Positions 9,359-21,756 of a stretch of 64,000 nucleotides of DNA are shown piece after piece. The position numbers and the translations under genes were made by a program. The stretch is from Eubacterium sp. (lineage in GTDB: Bacteria > Bacillota > Clostridia > Lachnospirales > Lachnospiraceae), in the NCBI GenBank assembly GCA_024684035.1, contig JAIKXQ010000073.1, positions 22,075 through 86,074 of the forward strand. The letters run 5' to 3'. Below the pieces are notes generated by a model. That model saw nothing but the letters and a program-made list of their open reading frames with translations, was not told the DNA's origin and did no database searches. Each line of letters begins with the position of its first letter. Position 1 is the first letter of the stretch.

Positions 9359-10123
9359 ATGGCAAGTGTACTGGCGGTACAGAATCTGTGCAAGACATAT
9401 GTGGTAGATAAGAGACAGAACAATGTTCTGAAGAATGTGAATTTTAATATCGAAGAAGGAGACATGGTGGCGATCATGGGACCTTCCGGCTCCGGCAAGT
9501 CCACACTGCTCTATGCGGTGTCCGGTATGGATCGCCCCACCAGTGGGGAGATTGTTTTTTCCGGAGAGCGTATGCAGGAATTCAGCGAGAAGAAACTGGC
9601 GCAGCTGCGGCTCACAAGGATGGGTTTCATTTTTCAGCAGATGTATATGTTGAAGAATCTGACGATCCTGGATAACGTGCTTTTGCCGGCCATGGAGAAC
9701 AGGGAGGCGAAGCTGTCCCGGAAGGAGAAGACGGAGCGTGCAAAAGAGCTGCTCCGCAAGATGTCCATCATCGACGTGGCGGACAATGACATCAATGAGG
9801 TATCCGGCGGTCAGCTTCAGAGAGCCTGCATCGCCAGAAGTATCATCAACAATCCTAAGATTCTCTTTGCGGATGAGCCCACAGGCGCATTGAACAGGGC
9901 GGCTTCCAACGACGTCATGGATGTGATGGAGCGGTTGAATAAGGAAGGTACCACCATCATGATGGTCACCCACGACGCGAAGGTAGCGGCCAGATGTAAG
10001 CGGGTTCTCTACCTCGTGGACGGAAGCATCGTCGGAGAGTACAGGGCTCCGGAAGATGAAAGCTTAAGCCGTACGGACCGGGAGAGAAGACTGAATAACT
10101 GGCTCATGGAGCAGGGGTGGTGA
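9359..10123 (+). CDS. ABC transporter ATP-binding protein
   Basis: A 254-residue ATPase of the LolD/MacB/FtsE type. Walker A is GPSGSGKST, the Q-loop is FIFQQMYML, the signature reads VSGGQLQRACIARS, Walker B is ILFADEPTGALN and the switch histidine is in MVTHDAKVA. The signature is VSGGQ rather than LSGGQ, common in this group. It should energise the upstream two-domain FtsX permease. AAAGGAAG precedes the ATG. Confidence 0.95.
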   Translation: MASVLAVQNLCKTYVVDKRQNNVLKNVNFNIEEGDMVAIMGPSGSGKSTLLYAVSGMDRPTSGEIVFSGERMQEFSEKKLAQLRLTRMGFIFQQMYMLKNLTILDNVLLPAMENREAKLSRKEKTERAKELLRKMSIIDVADNDINEVSGGQLQRACIARSIINNPKILFADEPTGALNRAASNDVMDVMERLNKEGTTIMMVTHDAKVAARCKRVLYLVDGSIVGEYRAPEDESLSRTDRERRLNNWLMEQGW

Positions 10124-10303
10124 CAACGGGAATTCTTTAATATATAATAGGGAGATACGAAGTGATACAGGACAGGATGTATTGCGGCAACAGCGTGATC
10201 TCCCTGCAGGGTGAAAGGCCTGGAAGTGAACAACGACGGGATACGCTGCGATCGAATAGAATGACCGGGCAGAGCGCCGGTCAGAACTATGGAGGAAGAA
10301 AAT

Positions 10304-11197
10304 ATGTTTCAGGTATTTGTAGATTCAGCAGCGAATATCCCGGCGACGATTGTCAAGGAATACGGAATTCACGTGATCTCATTTGTAAATATGGTCAACG
10401 GAGAACCTCTCGTCTGCTTCAATCCGGATCTGACGGAGGAGCAGGAGCGTGAAGAGGGACGTAAGTATTACGACGCGATTCGCCAGGGAGCGGAAGTGAA
10501 AACTTCGCTGATCAGTACCGGTACCTTTGAAGATGAGTTTCGTCCGGTGTTGGAGGCCGGTGAGGATATCATCTATTTCAGCCTCAGTCACGGAATCAGC
10601 GGAAACTACAATGCGGCAAGGATTGCGGTGGAAGAGCTTGCTGAAGAATTTCCGGAGCGGAAAATCCGGCTGGTGGATTCACTGAACGCATCTCTTGCCC
10701 AGGGAATTCTCGGAATCTATGCGGTGGAGATGAGAGAGAAGGGAGAGGACATCGACACCATTGCAGACCGTCTGCAGGAATATGCGCACAAGATGAACGG
10801 ACTCTTTACGGTGGAAGATCTGAAATACCTCTCCAGAACAGGAAGACTGAGTAACGCAAAAGCTTTCGTTGGTAATATTCTCGGCATCAAGCCTATTCTC
10901 AAGGGAAGCAAAGAGGGTGTCATTGTGGCTTTTCAGAAGGTTCGCACCAGAAAGAGATCGCTTGCCACGATCATTGACCTGGTTGTAAAGAATATCGAGA
11001 ATCCGGAGGATCAGATCATCGGTATTGCCCATGCGGACTGCTATGAGGAATCTCTCTACGTAATGGAGCAGATTCAGGAAAAGGTAAAGGTTCGCCGGTT
11101 CATCAATACTTCCTATGATTACTGCACAGGTTCCCATGTGGGTCCCGGAACGATTGCTCTGTTCTTTATGGCAAAGGACAGAGAACTGGATCAGTAA
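10304..11197 (+). CDS. DegV family fatty-acid-binding protein
   Basis: About 297 residues. The start MFQVFVDSAANIPATIV and later SLSHGISGNYNAAR and LKYLSRTGRLSNAKAFVGNIL are DegV hallmarks. DegV (FakB-type) proteins bind a fatty acid and, in known systems, present it to a DAK-domain kinase for phosphorylation. The ATG at 10304 follows GGAGGAAG, so the track's first five residues are probably the ribosome binding site read as codons. No fakA-like kinase is nearby. A terminator follows. Confidence 0.92.
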   Translation: MFQVFVDSAANIPATIVKEYGIHVISFVNMVNGEPLVCFNPDLTEEQEREEGRKYYDAIRQGAEVKTSLISTGTFEDEFRPVLEAGEDIIYFSLSHGISGNYNAARIAVEELAEEFPERKIRLVDSLNASLAQGILGIYAVEMREKGEDIDTIADRLQEYAHKMNGLFTVEDLKYLSRTGRLSNAKAFVGNILGIKPILKGSKEGVIVAFQKVRTRKRSLATIIDLVVKNIENPEDQIIGIAHADCYEESLYVMEQIQEKVKVRRFINTSYDYCTGSHVGPGTIALFFMAKDRELDQ

Positions 11198-11227
11198 TAA
11201 CAATCAGCTTTTTTACGAAAAAACAGT

Positions 11228-11262
11228 GACGCTTTCACACAAGGTGGAGGCGTCTTTTTTTC
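11228..11262 (+). terminator. Intrinsic terminator after degV
   Basis: GACGCTTTCAC pairs with GTGGAGGCGTC (two G-T pairs) and is followed by an uninterrupted T-tract. Confidence 0.8.
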
Positions 11263-13454
<2,192 letters not shown>

Positions 13455-13549
13455 AAAAAATCCTATATGTAGACTCCCATAAGGCGCGTACCCCGGTTCA
13501 TCCGGGCCGGGGCGCATCAAACAAGAAAGAAACTCTCATAGTAACTATG

Positions 13550-13612
13550 GCCGCGGAAACGGTCTGCCCGGGCAAAAGGGCAGGCAGGAATCCGCGGCTG
13601 CTTTGTTTTGTA
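13550..13612 (+). terminator. Branched hairpin terminator after esterase gene
   Basis: GCCGCGG pairs with CCGCGGC and encloses a second stem, CTGCCC with GGGCAG. TGCTTTGTTTT follows. A degenerate TGTCTC...GAGACA repeat palindrome lies at 13623-13646. Confidence 0.65.
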
Positions 13613-13673
13613 GCATAAAAAATGTCTCGGCATGCTCTATGAGACAGGCCGGTAGTCTGGTCGCTGCTCTCAT

Positions 13674-13702
13674 TTGCATCCACGCACGGGATGAGATATA
13701 CT
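13674..13702 (+). promoter_or_regulatory. Sigma-A-type promoter for GT14 gene
   Basis: TTGCAT, 17-bp spacer, TATACT, about 70 bp upstream of the start codon at 13771. Confidence 0.6.
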
Positions 13703-13770
13703 TTTATGAATAATAGTTGAAACGGGGGATAGCATACGTAAATTGATAAAGGGACTTAACGGGGGAAAGA

Positions 13771-14637
13771 ATGAAGCACGCATATATGATTATTGCCCAT
13801 AAAAATGACGTGACTTTTTCGACATTGCTCAGGATGCTGGATCATCCGGACAATGACATCTTTATCCATTTTGATGCGAAGGTAAAAGATTTCGGAACGG
13901 AGGAAATGCAGAAAATCAGAAATTCTCTGAGCCATGCAGGGATCTGTTTTACCAGGCGTACTTCTGTGATATGGGGAGGATACTCACAGATTCGGAGTGA
14001 ACTGATCCTTCTGGAAGCGGCTGTGGGACATGGTCACTATGATTACTATCATCTGATCTCCGGACAGGATCTGCCGATTCAGTCAACAGAAGAAATCAAC
14101 AGTTTTTTTGAGAAAAACAATGGAAAACAGTTCATAGAAACATTTTCTTTGAGCGAAGCCTGTATGGACCGGGTGAAGTATTTTTACTTCGCCCAGGAGA
14201 GAATGGGAAGAAAAGAGCTGAAAGATCTGGGATTGTTCCTGAAGCTGATCATGAAGGCAACCTACGTGATTCAGAACAGACTTAAACTCTACCGGAACCG
14301 GAAGATCAGGTTCATGAGAGGAGCCAACTGGTTTTCAATTACCCACGAGTTGGCGGAATACATTCTGGAGAACCGGAAGTGGATTAGAAAGACTTTCCGC
14401 TGGACCAGATGCTGTGATGAAGTCTTTTTGCAGACCCTGATTCATAACACAAGATTTGAAGATCAGATCTCCGAACAAGGATATCTTCGATGCATTGACT
14501 GGGATCGCGGCATGCCTTACATCTGGAAACGGGAAGATCAGGATTATCTGCAGAAGAGCCCGATGTTGTTTGCCAGGAAATTTGACAGCAATGTAGATCC
14601 GGACATCGTTGAAAAAATCTGTGAGGCATATGGTTAA
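13771..14637 (+). CDS. GT14-type beta-1,6-N-acetylglucosaminyltransferase-like protein
   Basis: A 288-residue cytoplasmic protein matching the Core-2/I-branching glycosyltransferase family: MKHAYMIIAHKN at the start, IFIHFDAK, then HYDYYHLISGQDLPI, and later RGANWFSITHELA and CDEVFLQTL. Bacterial members probably transfer a sugar from a nucleotide sugar to a cell-surface glycan. It has its own promoter and is followed by a lipoprotein gene after about 105 bp. Acceptor and donor are unknown. Confidence 0.85.
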   Translation: MKHAYMIIAHKNDVTFSTLLRMLDHPDNDIFIHFDAKVKDFGTEEMQKIRNSLSHAGICFTRRTSVIWGGYSQIRSELILLEAAVGHGHYDYYHLISGQDLPIQSTEEINSFFEKNNGKQFIETFSLSEACMDRVKYFYFAQERMGRKELKDLGLFLKLIMKATYVIQNRLKLYRNRKIRFMRGANWFSITHELAEYILENRKWIRKTFRWTRCCDEVFLQTLIHNTRFEDQISEQGYLRCIDWDRGMPYIWKREDQDYLQKSPMLFARKFDSNVDPDIVEKICEAYG

Positions 14638-14742
14638 TATAAAAGATAGTGTCCTTGTGAGATAAAGTAGGGTATACTATAAACAGGAAGGAAAGTTTAT
14701 CATTTTTTGATAGCAAAGCTTTATGACAGGGAGACAATAATT

Positions 14743-15807
14743 ATGAGAAAAAGAATGAAGACTTTAACAGCAGCACTGTGCCTGGGACTTGTTTTTTCCA
14801 TGATGGCAGGTTGTACATCGTCAACTGCAAGCGACAGGAAGCCGGCTACAAAATCGGAGTCCTCTGAGTCCTCTGATAAGGATACGAAAAAGAAAGCAGA
14901 GCCGACAGAGTCGCTGAAAGAAGCAAAGGCCAATTCAGATAAGGTGGCAGAAGCTCTCAAGAAGACGGAAGCGCTGAAGAACAAGACAGATAATGGCGAT
15001 CAGGACGGCAAAGATGATAAAGACGGTGAGGATAAGCCGGATACAAAGAAAAAGTCAGGCGGAAAAGTAACCGTGGATGAGCAGGTGCTCCTGGATCAGG
15101 ATGGCGTCAAGGTTACGGCTCTTGAATACACCACAGGTGATTACATGGGAGACGGAATCAAGCTCCGCATCGAGAACAATACAGACAAATCTCTGAGACT
15201 CGCCGCCGATGCGCTGATCGTAAACGAGTGCATGATCAACAGCATGCTTGCCGTGGAGGTGGCTCCCGGAAAGAAGGCGAACGAGACCATGTATCTCTCC
15301 AAGACAGATCTGGAGGCAGCCGGTATCACAGAGGTCGGCCAGGTAGAAGTTTATTTCCGCGGTTATGATGAGGATACCTACGACACCATTGTAAAATCCG
15401 ACTGCGTCACGATCCGTACATCTGCTTACGACCGTATGGATACAAAGGTAGATGATTCCGGTGATGAAATCTACAATGCAAACGGAATCCGGATCGTCTG
15501 CAAGTCATTGGGTGAGAGCAATGAGTTTTCATCAAAGATCCTTCTCTACATGGAGAATACATCCGACAAAAAAGTTACCATCAGCGCGGACGACGTATCC
15601 ATCGACGGAACAATGACGAGAGCGTATATGGCATCTGAAGTTTATGCCGGCAGGAGACGTTTTGATGGAATTATGTTCCTCGCTTCAAATCTTGAGGAGA
15701 ATAACATCGAGAAGATCGAGAACGTGGAACTCAAATTCAAGATCTATGATACGGAAACTTATGAAACTATCGCTGAGACAGACACGATTAAGCTGCTGGC
15801 GAAGTAA
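14743..15807 (+). CDS. Lipoprotein with duplicated Ig-like domain, function unknown
   Basis: About 354 residues. The signal peptide ends in a lipobox with Cys24 (SMMAGC), so it should be anchored on the outer face of the membrane. A charged, Lys/Glu/Asp-rich linker of about 80 residues follows. Then two similar beta-rich domains of about 110 residues each repeat the pattern V/I-K/R-I-V/T...LRIENNTDKS...YFRGYDEDTYDTI; the second copy reads LYMENTSDKK and IYDTETYETI. The ATG at 14743 is chosen since the track's TTG at 14707 precedes a poor signal. I do not know its role. Confidence 0.8.
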   Translation: MRKRMKTLTAALCLGLVFSMMAGCTSSTASDRKPATKSESSESSDKDTKKKAEPTESLKEAKANSDKVAEALKKTEALKNKTDNGDQDGKDDKDGEDKPDTKKKSGGKVTVDEQVLLDQDGVKVTALEYTTGDYMGDGIKLRIENNTDKSLRLAADALIVNECMINSMLAVEVAPGKKANETMYLSKTDLEAAGITEVGQVEVYFRGYDEDTYDTIVKSDCVTIRTSAYDRMDTKVDDSGDEIYNANGIRIVCKSLGESNEFSSKILLYMENTSDKKVTISADDVSIDGTMTRAYMASEVYAGRRRFDGIMFLASNLEENNIEKIENVELKFKIYDTETYETIAETDTIKLLAK

Positions 15808-15892
15808 TTCAGCAACAATAAAGTCGAATATCTGTATAGAAAAGCTTACCGCCAAAGGCAAGGTGCAAAAATACAGCAAATAACGAATGATG

Positions 15893-15932
15893 AAGCCCCG
15901 TACCACTCAAAAAGTGGTTGCGGGGCTTTTCT
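15893..15932 (+). terminator. Intrinsic terminator after lipoprotein gene
   Basis: AAGCCCCG and CGGGGCTT enclose ACCACT with AGTGGT, followed by TTTTCT. Confidence 0.85.
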
Positions 15933-15933
15933 G

Positions 15934-16058
15934 ATCTCATAGGAAATTCCTCAGAATTTCCCATGAGACAAAACGCTCCGCTTAGATGCGCACTCGCGCG
16001 ATATGTAGATGCGTTGCATCCGCGCTCGGCGCGAGAATGTCGCTAGCGACATTCTTTT
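15934..16058 (+). repeat. Modular intergenic repeat, full form
   Basis: It begins with the palindrome CTCATAGGAAATTC...GAATTTCCCATGAGACA, continues with AACGCTCCGCTTAGATGCGC and ends in GAATGTCGCTAGCGACATTC plus T-tract. It lies between the converging lipoprotein and radical SAM genes. The 3' hairpin could terminate plus-strand transcripts. Confidence 0.9.
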
Positions 16059-16087
16059 TTAAAGAATGGAGGATGACTATGCTGTGT

Positions 16088-17197
16088 TTATTCACCTTCG
16101 TAATTGAGTACTGCTTCCACGAAGTGTTTTCTCTGATGGAGAATACAACCTCCCCGGTGCTCATCGCGAAGAAGTCCGTTCTCGTTAAGCATACGGAATA
16201 ATCTGGACTTCAACGCATCCCGGATTGAGGTTTCCTTCACGTTGATATCCGAATATGGAGAGAAGGGACAGGGCTCTGCCGCTCCGTGAGAACTGATATG
16301 AAAGAGTCCTCTGCCGGCGGCGATGCAGCCGCCAAGTCGCTTCTCATCACCCGGGAAAGATACAAATATAATGTCCGGATAAGCTTCGCGAAGTCTTGTA
16401 AGTTCATATTCCAGAAACTCTCTCTCTTCATCCTTCGGTGCCAGCTCCTGACAGCTTTTGTCCACGGAAATGAATTCCACATAAATCACGGATTTACATC
16501 CGCGGGCTCGCAGACTCTCAATGAACCTGTCACAGGTCACATCCCGAAAGTTCTTTGTCGTCACTGTAACCGATACGCCATAGAAAAGCTTTCTTCGGTT
16601 GAGTTCATGCATATTTTCAACAAGCCGTGCATACATTCCATCGCCCCGACGGGCATCGGTCTGTCTGCGTCCACCTTCAATACTGAGAAAAGGAATCAGA
16701 TTTCGATGACGGTCAAAGAGCCCGAAATACTTCTCGTTCAAAAAAACTCCGTTTGTAAAAACCGGAAAGAGGATGTCCGGCTGCATAGCGGCGGCCTCTA
16801 TAACCTCCATTCTAAGAAGAGGTTCTCCGCCTGCCAGCAGAATGAAACTGATTCCCAGTTCTTCTGCCTCATCAAAAACTGTTTTCCATTCTTCATCTGA
16901 AAGCTGTTTAACGGCTTTTCTGTCTTCCGTGGCATGGAAAAATCTGGAGTAACAGCCGGCGCAGTGCAGATTGCAGGTTGAAGTGATACTTGCGATCAAA
17001 AACGGAGGAATATGTTCTCCCTCACATTCAGCCGCCCGTCGCTTCTCAGCGGCCATCCTTGCGGCGGCGGCAAAGCCAGCCATAAAGGCACTTTCCTTTG
17101 GATTATCCTGCACTGCCCCGATCGCGTCTTCGATCACGCGCTCCAGGCCTCTTGTCATGTACTCTTGAACATTAAACAACTCACTGCTGATCGCCAT
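16088..17197 (-). CDS. Radical SAM protein with SPASM-like C-terminal cysteines
   Basis: About 369 residues from the ATG at 17197, which follows GGAGGAGG; the track's start is eight codons upstream. The radical SAM cluster motif is Cys75-x3-Cys79-x2-Cys82 in TCNLHCAGC, followed by LLAGGEPLL. Extra cysteines occur near the C-terminus (GGCIAAGRG, PCPFSP, GGCIL), as in SPASM-type proteins that bind an auxiliary cluster and modify peptides or proteins. It is a lone minus-strand gene with no evident precursor peptide beside it, so the substrate is unknown. Confidence 0.88.
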   Translation of the reverse strand: MAISSELFNVQEYMTRGLERVIEDAIGAVQDNPKESAFMAGFAAAARMAAEKRRAAECEGEHIPPFLIASITSTCNLHCAGCYSRFFHATEDRKAVKQLSDEEWKTVFDEAEELGISFILLAGGEPLLRMEVIEAAAMQPDILFPVFTNGVFLNEKYFGLFDRHRNLIPFLSIEGGRRQTDARRGDGMYARLVENMHELNRRKLFYGVSVTVTTKNFRDVTCDRFIESLRARGCKSVIYVEFISVDKSCQELAPKDEEREFLEYELTRLREAYPDIIFVSFPGDEKRLGGCIAAGRGLFHISSHGAAEPCPFSPYSDINVKETSIRDALKSRLFRMLNENGLLRDEHRGGCILHQRKHFVEAVLNYEGE

Positions 17198-17483
17198 CAC
17201 AAAAAACCTCCTCCGGCGCAACCGGCACCGGGTCTTACTTATCTGTCATTCACCGGAAGAACGCGATCCTCGCACTTCTCCTGCCGGACAGACTATTATT
17301 CTATACATCGGATAAAAGTTTTAAAATATGATAGCTTTTTGTTAGGTTTTTCATTATGTACGTATTTAAACCCCAAAGTATCAGTGGATGTTGACGTCGA
17401 TTGGAATGAAGAGGAACGACCGCGGGGATTTTGTCTACTGTCATCAAGAGGAAAGCTGTATAATAGTATACAGGAGGGATGGC

Positions 17484-18329
17484 ATGAGTAGAGAAAAGAG
17501 AATGAAAAGAAAGAAGAAAGTCACGAAATGGATCGTGCTGGCAATGATTCTTTGTTTTCTGGGATGCAGTCTCTGGTCCTGGACGCCGGTGACGGAACGG
17601 ATCACACTCGACCTGCTCAAGGGGAGAGGGAAAAAAGTGCGGCTTGTTTTGATAACAGATCTTCACAACTGCTGGTATGGAAAAGGGCAAAAGGATCTAC
17701 TGAATCGCATAGACAGTGAGAAGCCGGACATAGTCCTGATCGGCGGAGATTTCTTTGATGACATCCTGCCGGATGAGCGGGGAAAAACTGTGGCGGAGGC
17801 TCTGGTGAAGAAGTATCCCTGTTATTATGTCACGGGTAACCACGAATACAGACAGAACCGCGGTCAGGAGCGCAAAGAATATATGCGGAGCATCGGTGTG
17901 AAGGTACTGGCGGGGAATTGCGAGACGATTACCGTGAATGAGACTACGCTGGATATCTGCGGCATCGATGATCCGGCCGGAATTCCCGGAGCGGATTGGG
18001 GAACGCAGATGTACTCCGCCTGGGCACAGACAAGTCCTGAGCACGTTCGTCTGTTGCTTACTCACAGACCGGAGCCGGTGCATGCCTATGTTGAGTTCGA
18101 TTATGATCTCGTTCTTGCTGGACATGCACATGCCGGACAGATTATGATCCCGTTTACGAACAGAGGGCTGTATGCTCCGTCTCAGGGATTGTTTCCGAAG
18201 TATGTCAGTGGAACCTATGAACTGTCCAATGGCTCGATCCTCGAGGTGAGTCGCGGACTTTCCAGAGAGAGAAATCCGTTTCCGCGCTTTTTCAACCATC
18301 CGGAAGTTGTTGTACTTGATCTTGTGTAG
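17484..18329 (+). CDS. Membrane-anchored metallophosphoesterase
   Basis: About 281 residues. A basic N-terminus and one hydrophobic helix (about 13-32) anchor it, and the catalytic domain faces outward. Metal-binding motifs of calcineurin-like phosphoesterases are present: LITDLHN, GGDFFDD, YVTGNHEY, LLTHRPE and LAGHAHAGQ. Related YkuE-type enzymes act on phosphate esters at the envelope; the substrate here is not known. The start at 17484 follows AGGAGGG. A terminator follows. Confidence 0.9.
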   Translation: MSREKRMKRKKKVTKWIVLAMILCFLGCSLWSWTPVTERITLDLLKGRGKKVRLVLITDLHNCWYGKGQKDLLNRIDSEKPDIVLIGGDFFDDILPDERGKTVAEALVKKYPCYYVTGNHEYRQNRGQERKEYMRSIGVKVLAGNCETITVNETTLDICGIDDPAGIPGADWGTQMYSAWAQTSPEHVRLLLTHRPEPVHAYVEFDYDLVLAGHAHAGQIMIPFTNRGLYAPSQGLFPKYVSGTYELSNGSILEVSRGLSRERNPFPRFFNHPEVVVLDLV

Positions 18330-18409
18330 CGGTTCGAGAAAGGAAAAATCTGTTTGATGGCGTATCCGTTAGGGCTGTACACCTAAAAAATAAAATTACG
18401 ACAGGAAGA

Positions 18410-18450
18410 AAGATCTCATCCCGTAAAGTAACGGGAAGGGATCTTTTTTA
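18410..18450 (+). terminator. Intrinsic terminator after phosphoesterase gene
   Basis: AAGATC with GATCTT and CCCGT with ACGGG form a two-part stem, followed by a T-tract. Confidence 0.75.
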
Positions 18451-18562
18451 AACTCTTCAAATCCTTTGAATGCTTATAAAAATGCACGAAAAGACGATAT
18501 GTTTTTTAGACCTTGTGTGTGCTTTTTTCATAAAAATATACAATGAAAAGGATGGTATAAAT

Positions 18563-20248
18563 ATGAGAAAGATGCAGAATTGGAAGATGCGTCAGAAGTT
18601 TTTGGCAACGATTGGCTTTATCGCGGTGATGGTTTTCATTTTGGTCGGTTTTTTCTTTTCCGGTTTCCTCAGAATGAGCAAGATGGTTGAGAGCTTCGGA
18701 GATGTTCAATATGTGAACATGAATGCGCAGATGTCCATGCGCAAGGATATTCAGACGATTAACAAGCGACTTCTCCTTACCATATATGTATCTGATCAGA
18801 ATAAGCCGGAAGATACAAAGGCGGACTTTGACGAGCGATTCGAGGAGATGCAGGGGAATATCACGACCATCGGCAAGACCCTTAACAATGACGAGCTGAT
18901 CAGCACTCTTCAGGAAGAGTTTGAACAGCTGAAGACAGATTCCTACAAGATCATCGATATGGTGTCCTCCGGTGATGTGAAAGGAGCCAGGGAGTTTTAT
19001 AACAACGGATTCAACGACAAGACGTCAGAGGAATTTGTAAGTGCTCTGGGCGCGGTTGGAAATCTCTGTGATGAGCAGGCGACCGGAATGCTTAGTGAGG
19101 CAAGCAGTCTGAAGCGTAATATCGTGATCTTCATGATTGTCATGGTAGCGGTATCATTTGTAATCAGCATGGTGGTATTCATGATGCTCGCGAATTATAT
19201 TACGCGCAATCTTAAGACAGCAAGTGACGCTATGGAGTGCATGAAGAACGGAGATTACAATATTGAGTTTGATCTTTCCAATGTCGGCAATGACGAGCTT
19301 GGTCAAATGCTTCGAAATATGGGCACAATGACAGAGGGACTCAAGGTGCTGATTCAGGATGTGAGCCGCATCCTGACCGCAATGGCAGGCGGAAACTTTG
19401 CGATGCGTGTACAGAACCCGGAGGTTTATGTGGGTGACACGGTCGAGATCCGGGAAGGCTTTGATAAGATTTCGAATCAGCTGGCGGATATGCTCTCGAG
19501 CATGAACAAGGTTGCGCATCAGGTGAGCAGCGGATCCGAGCAGATCGCCAACGGATCCATGGCACTCAGCCAGGGAACTACAGAACAGGCATCGACGCTG
19601 GAAGAGCTTTCTGCTACGGTTTCCGTTCTGAATGATAAGATCAAAGAGAGTGCTGTGGCAGCGAAGGATGTCGAGGATTTCTCTGCAGGAGTGGCTGAAA
19701 AAGTCAGCGCTGAGAATGAGCAGATGCAGCTTGTGAAGAAGGCGATGGAGGAGATCGAGGACAAGTCGAATCAGATTGAGAATATCATCAAGGCTATTGA
19801 TGATATTGCATTTCAGACCAATATCCTTGCACTTAATGCTGCTGTAGAGGCTGCCCGTGCCGGAGCAGCAGGTAAAGGTTTCGCGGTTGTTGCGGATGAA
19901 GTACGTAATCTTGCCGGTAAGTCCGCCGAGGCAGCGGCAGAGACATCCGGACTGATTGAATCCGCAATTCAGGCGATCCGGAATGGTTCGAGAATGGTTG
20001 TATCCGCGGCCGCGGCCCTTAATGAAGTGAAGGATAATTCCGTGAAGTCCAAAGAACTGGTTGCGCAGATCGCAGAGGAGATGCAGAACGAGGCCCGGGC
20101 GATTGCAGAAATCACCACAGGTCTGGAGCAGATCTCTCAGGTTATTCAGCAGAACAGTGCTACTGCTGAGAAGAGTTCCCAGTCCAGTGAGGAGCTGAAC
20201 GGACATGCGAATGTCCTCAGAGACATGGTGGATAAGATGACTTACTAA
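18563..20248 (+). CDS. Methyl-accepting chemotaxis protein
   Basis: About 561 residues from the ATG at 18563. Order: N-terminal transmembrane helix, extracytoplasmic four-helix-bundle sensor (about 40-185), second transmembrane helix (about 190-215), HAMP region, and a long signalling hairpin. The hairpin tip reads [23 protein letters not shown] followed by [15 protein letters not shown], the CheA/CheW-contact region. The ligand is unknown. No other chemotaxis or flagellar gene lies in this window. Confidence 0.95.
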   Translation: MRKMQNWKMRQKFLATIGFIAVMVFILVGFFFSGFLRMSKMVESFGDVQYVNMNAQMSMRKDIQTINKRLLLTIYVSDQNKPEDTKADFDERFEEMQGNITTIGKTLNNDELISTLQEEFEQLKTDSYKIIDMVSSGDVKGAREFYNNGFNDKTSEEFVSALGAVGNLCDEQATGMLSEASSLKRNIVIFMIVMVAVSFVISMVVFMMLANYITRNLKTASDAMECMKNGDYNIEFDLSNVGNDELGQMLRNMGTMTEGLKVLIQDVSRILTAMAGGNFAMRVQNPEVYVGDTVEIREGFDKISNQLADMLSSMNKVAHQVSSGSEQIANGSMALSQGTTEQASTLEELSATVSVLNDKIKESAVAAKDVEDFSAGVAEKVSAENEQMQLVKKAMEEIEDKSNQIENIIKAIDDIAFQTNILALNAAVEAARAGAAGKGFAVVADEVRNLAGKSAEAAAETSGLIESAIQAIRNGSRMVVSAAAALNEVKDNSVKSKELVAQIAEEMQNEARAIAEITTGLEQISQVIQQNSATAEKSSQSSEELNGHANVLRDMVDKMTY

Positions 20249-20299
20249 CAACCCATGAAAGGTGTGTTATAGATAATATTGAATAACGTATAACGTGAG

Positions 20300-20340
20300 A
20301 GCGTCTCCGGAAGTTGATTTCCGGAGGCGCTTTGTGTTAT
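20300..20340 (+). terminator. Intrinsic terminator after chemoreceptor gene
   Basis: AGCGTCTCCGGAA pairs with TTTCCGGAGGCGCT over about 12 bp, followed by TTTGTGTT. Confidence 0.8.
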
Positions 20341-20403
20341 ATTTGTAAAGTTTGTTGAAAAAAGAAGTAAGGATTCAAACCGATAACTGATAGGAGTTAT
20401 ACC

Positions 20404-21756
20404 ATGAATAAGGAGTTTTATGTTGCGCATTTGAAGCAGTACAAGGTAGCCGATCTGCGCATGTATCTCGAGATAATCTGTAATACACTGCTTGGGGATA
20501 TGGATTTTTCCCTTGCGCTTCACGAGGATGAGCTTCCGGAGATCATTGAGAAAGAGCTTCCGCAGACCAAAGGAAAGATGGACGCGCTCTTTTCGAAGGA
20601 GACGCTGGATTTGTATCGCCGGCTTCAGGACTATTGTTTTTCCGAGGAGAATCTGAAAAAGGTTGAGACGAGGGAACTTCTTGCGGAAGCTCTTGCAGAT
20701 GAGGCTGTATCGGAGGCACTCTGGCTCTGTCTGGCGGCAAGGGACGATGAGGCTGATGAATTTGCGGAAGAACTGGGCGCAACGGCGGATCTGGAGCGCA
20801 TGCGGGCTGATGAGACGTTCCGCATGCGGAAATCCTATCTGGAGATGATTCGAAGATATGCGGAGGCTGCCGCAAATCTCTATGGTACGATTAGTATCGC
20901 AGAACTTGAGACTCTGATCCACTACTATCATGCATCCTTTGAGAATCCGGAGAAATACCAGAGAGCAGACGGAGCTTACAGGCAGACAATCTTCCTTTCA
21001 CCCGAGTATTTAAACGTGCTTACACTGCAGTATATCGTTGGAAACGCGGTTCCGCTGGTACAGCAGTCGCTGGACGGAATGGTAATGAACCGTTGTTTCG
21101 TGGATGCGTACAGGGAAGAGATTAATGAGTTCACAGTCTACATGAAAGAGCTGTCTGATTCCGGAAAGGCCATCGGCGATTCGACCCTTGCTGATTTTCT
21201 GGAAACCCGCACGTATCCGTACCGGCGTCTTCAGGATAAGGCGATGATGAACCTGATGTATCTTCCGTCTGAGACAGAGTTTCTCAGATACGCGAACGAA
21301 ATGGATATGACTGTTTGGGAGACAGAGGAAGAGGAGCAGTTCCGGAAGCTTCTGGAGGCAGAGGATGATCTCCCGGAAGCGGAGGCACGGGTGCTGATGA
21401 CGGAACTTCGGGAGAAGCTCTGGGATCACAATGTCAATGCTGTGGATTGGGAGAAAGAGGCCGCAATACAGTCGGCTCTGATTGTTCTGGAGAAGAACGG
21501 GATCAAAGTCGCGAATTCCGACGAAAGGCAGAAACTGGAAGATGCCCTTACGATTGTGACGGATCATCTGCGTATGTGGACGTACCGCGGCAATACAGCG
21601 GCAGAGTTGAGATCGGCAACTTCTATGAAGGGTGCCGGAATCTCCGTGATTTCAGAGAAGCAGGAGACCATCACAAAGCCAAAAAAAGTGTATCCCAATG
21701 ATCCCTGTCCTTGCGGAAGCGGGAAAAAATACAAGAAATGCTGCGGAAGAAAGTGA
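20404..21756 (+). CDS. SEC-C zinc-motif protein, function unknown
   Basis: A 450-residue, acidic, mostly helical protein. The only recognised motif is at the extreme C-terminus: [17 protein letters not shown], a SEC-C zinc-binding motif like that at the end of SecA, which contacts SecB or ribosomes in SecA. The rest is unfamiliar to me. No signal peptide or membrane segment is evident. TAGGAG precedes the ATG. It appears to be a single gene, followed by an EAL-domain gene with its own promoter. Confidence 0.8.
   Translation: MNKEFYVAHLKQYKVADLRMYLEIICNTLLGDMDFSLALHEDELPEIIEKELPQTKGKMDALFSKETLDLYRRLQDYCFSEENLKKVETRELLAEALADEAVSEALWLCLAARDDEADEFAEELGATADLERMRADETFRMRKSYLEMIRRYAEAAANLYGTISIAELETLIHYYHASFENPEKYQRADGAYRQTIFLSPEYLNVLTLQYIVGNAVPLVQQSLDGMVMNRCFVDAYREEINEFTVYMKELSDSGKAIGDSTLADFLETRTYPYRRLQDKAMMNLMYLPSETEFLRYANEMDMTVWETEEEEQFRKLLEAEDDLPEAEARVLMTELREKLWDHNVNAVDWEKEAAIQSALIVLEKNGIKVANSDERQKLEDALTIVTDHLRMWTYRGNTAAELRSATSMKGAGISVISEKQETITKPKKVYPNDPCPCGSGKKYKKCCGRK

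Noticed and set aside
10162-10452. 96-codon plus-strand ORF before degV
   Set aside because: It overlaps degV in another frame and has no recognisable motif.
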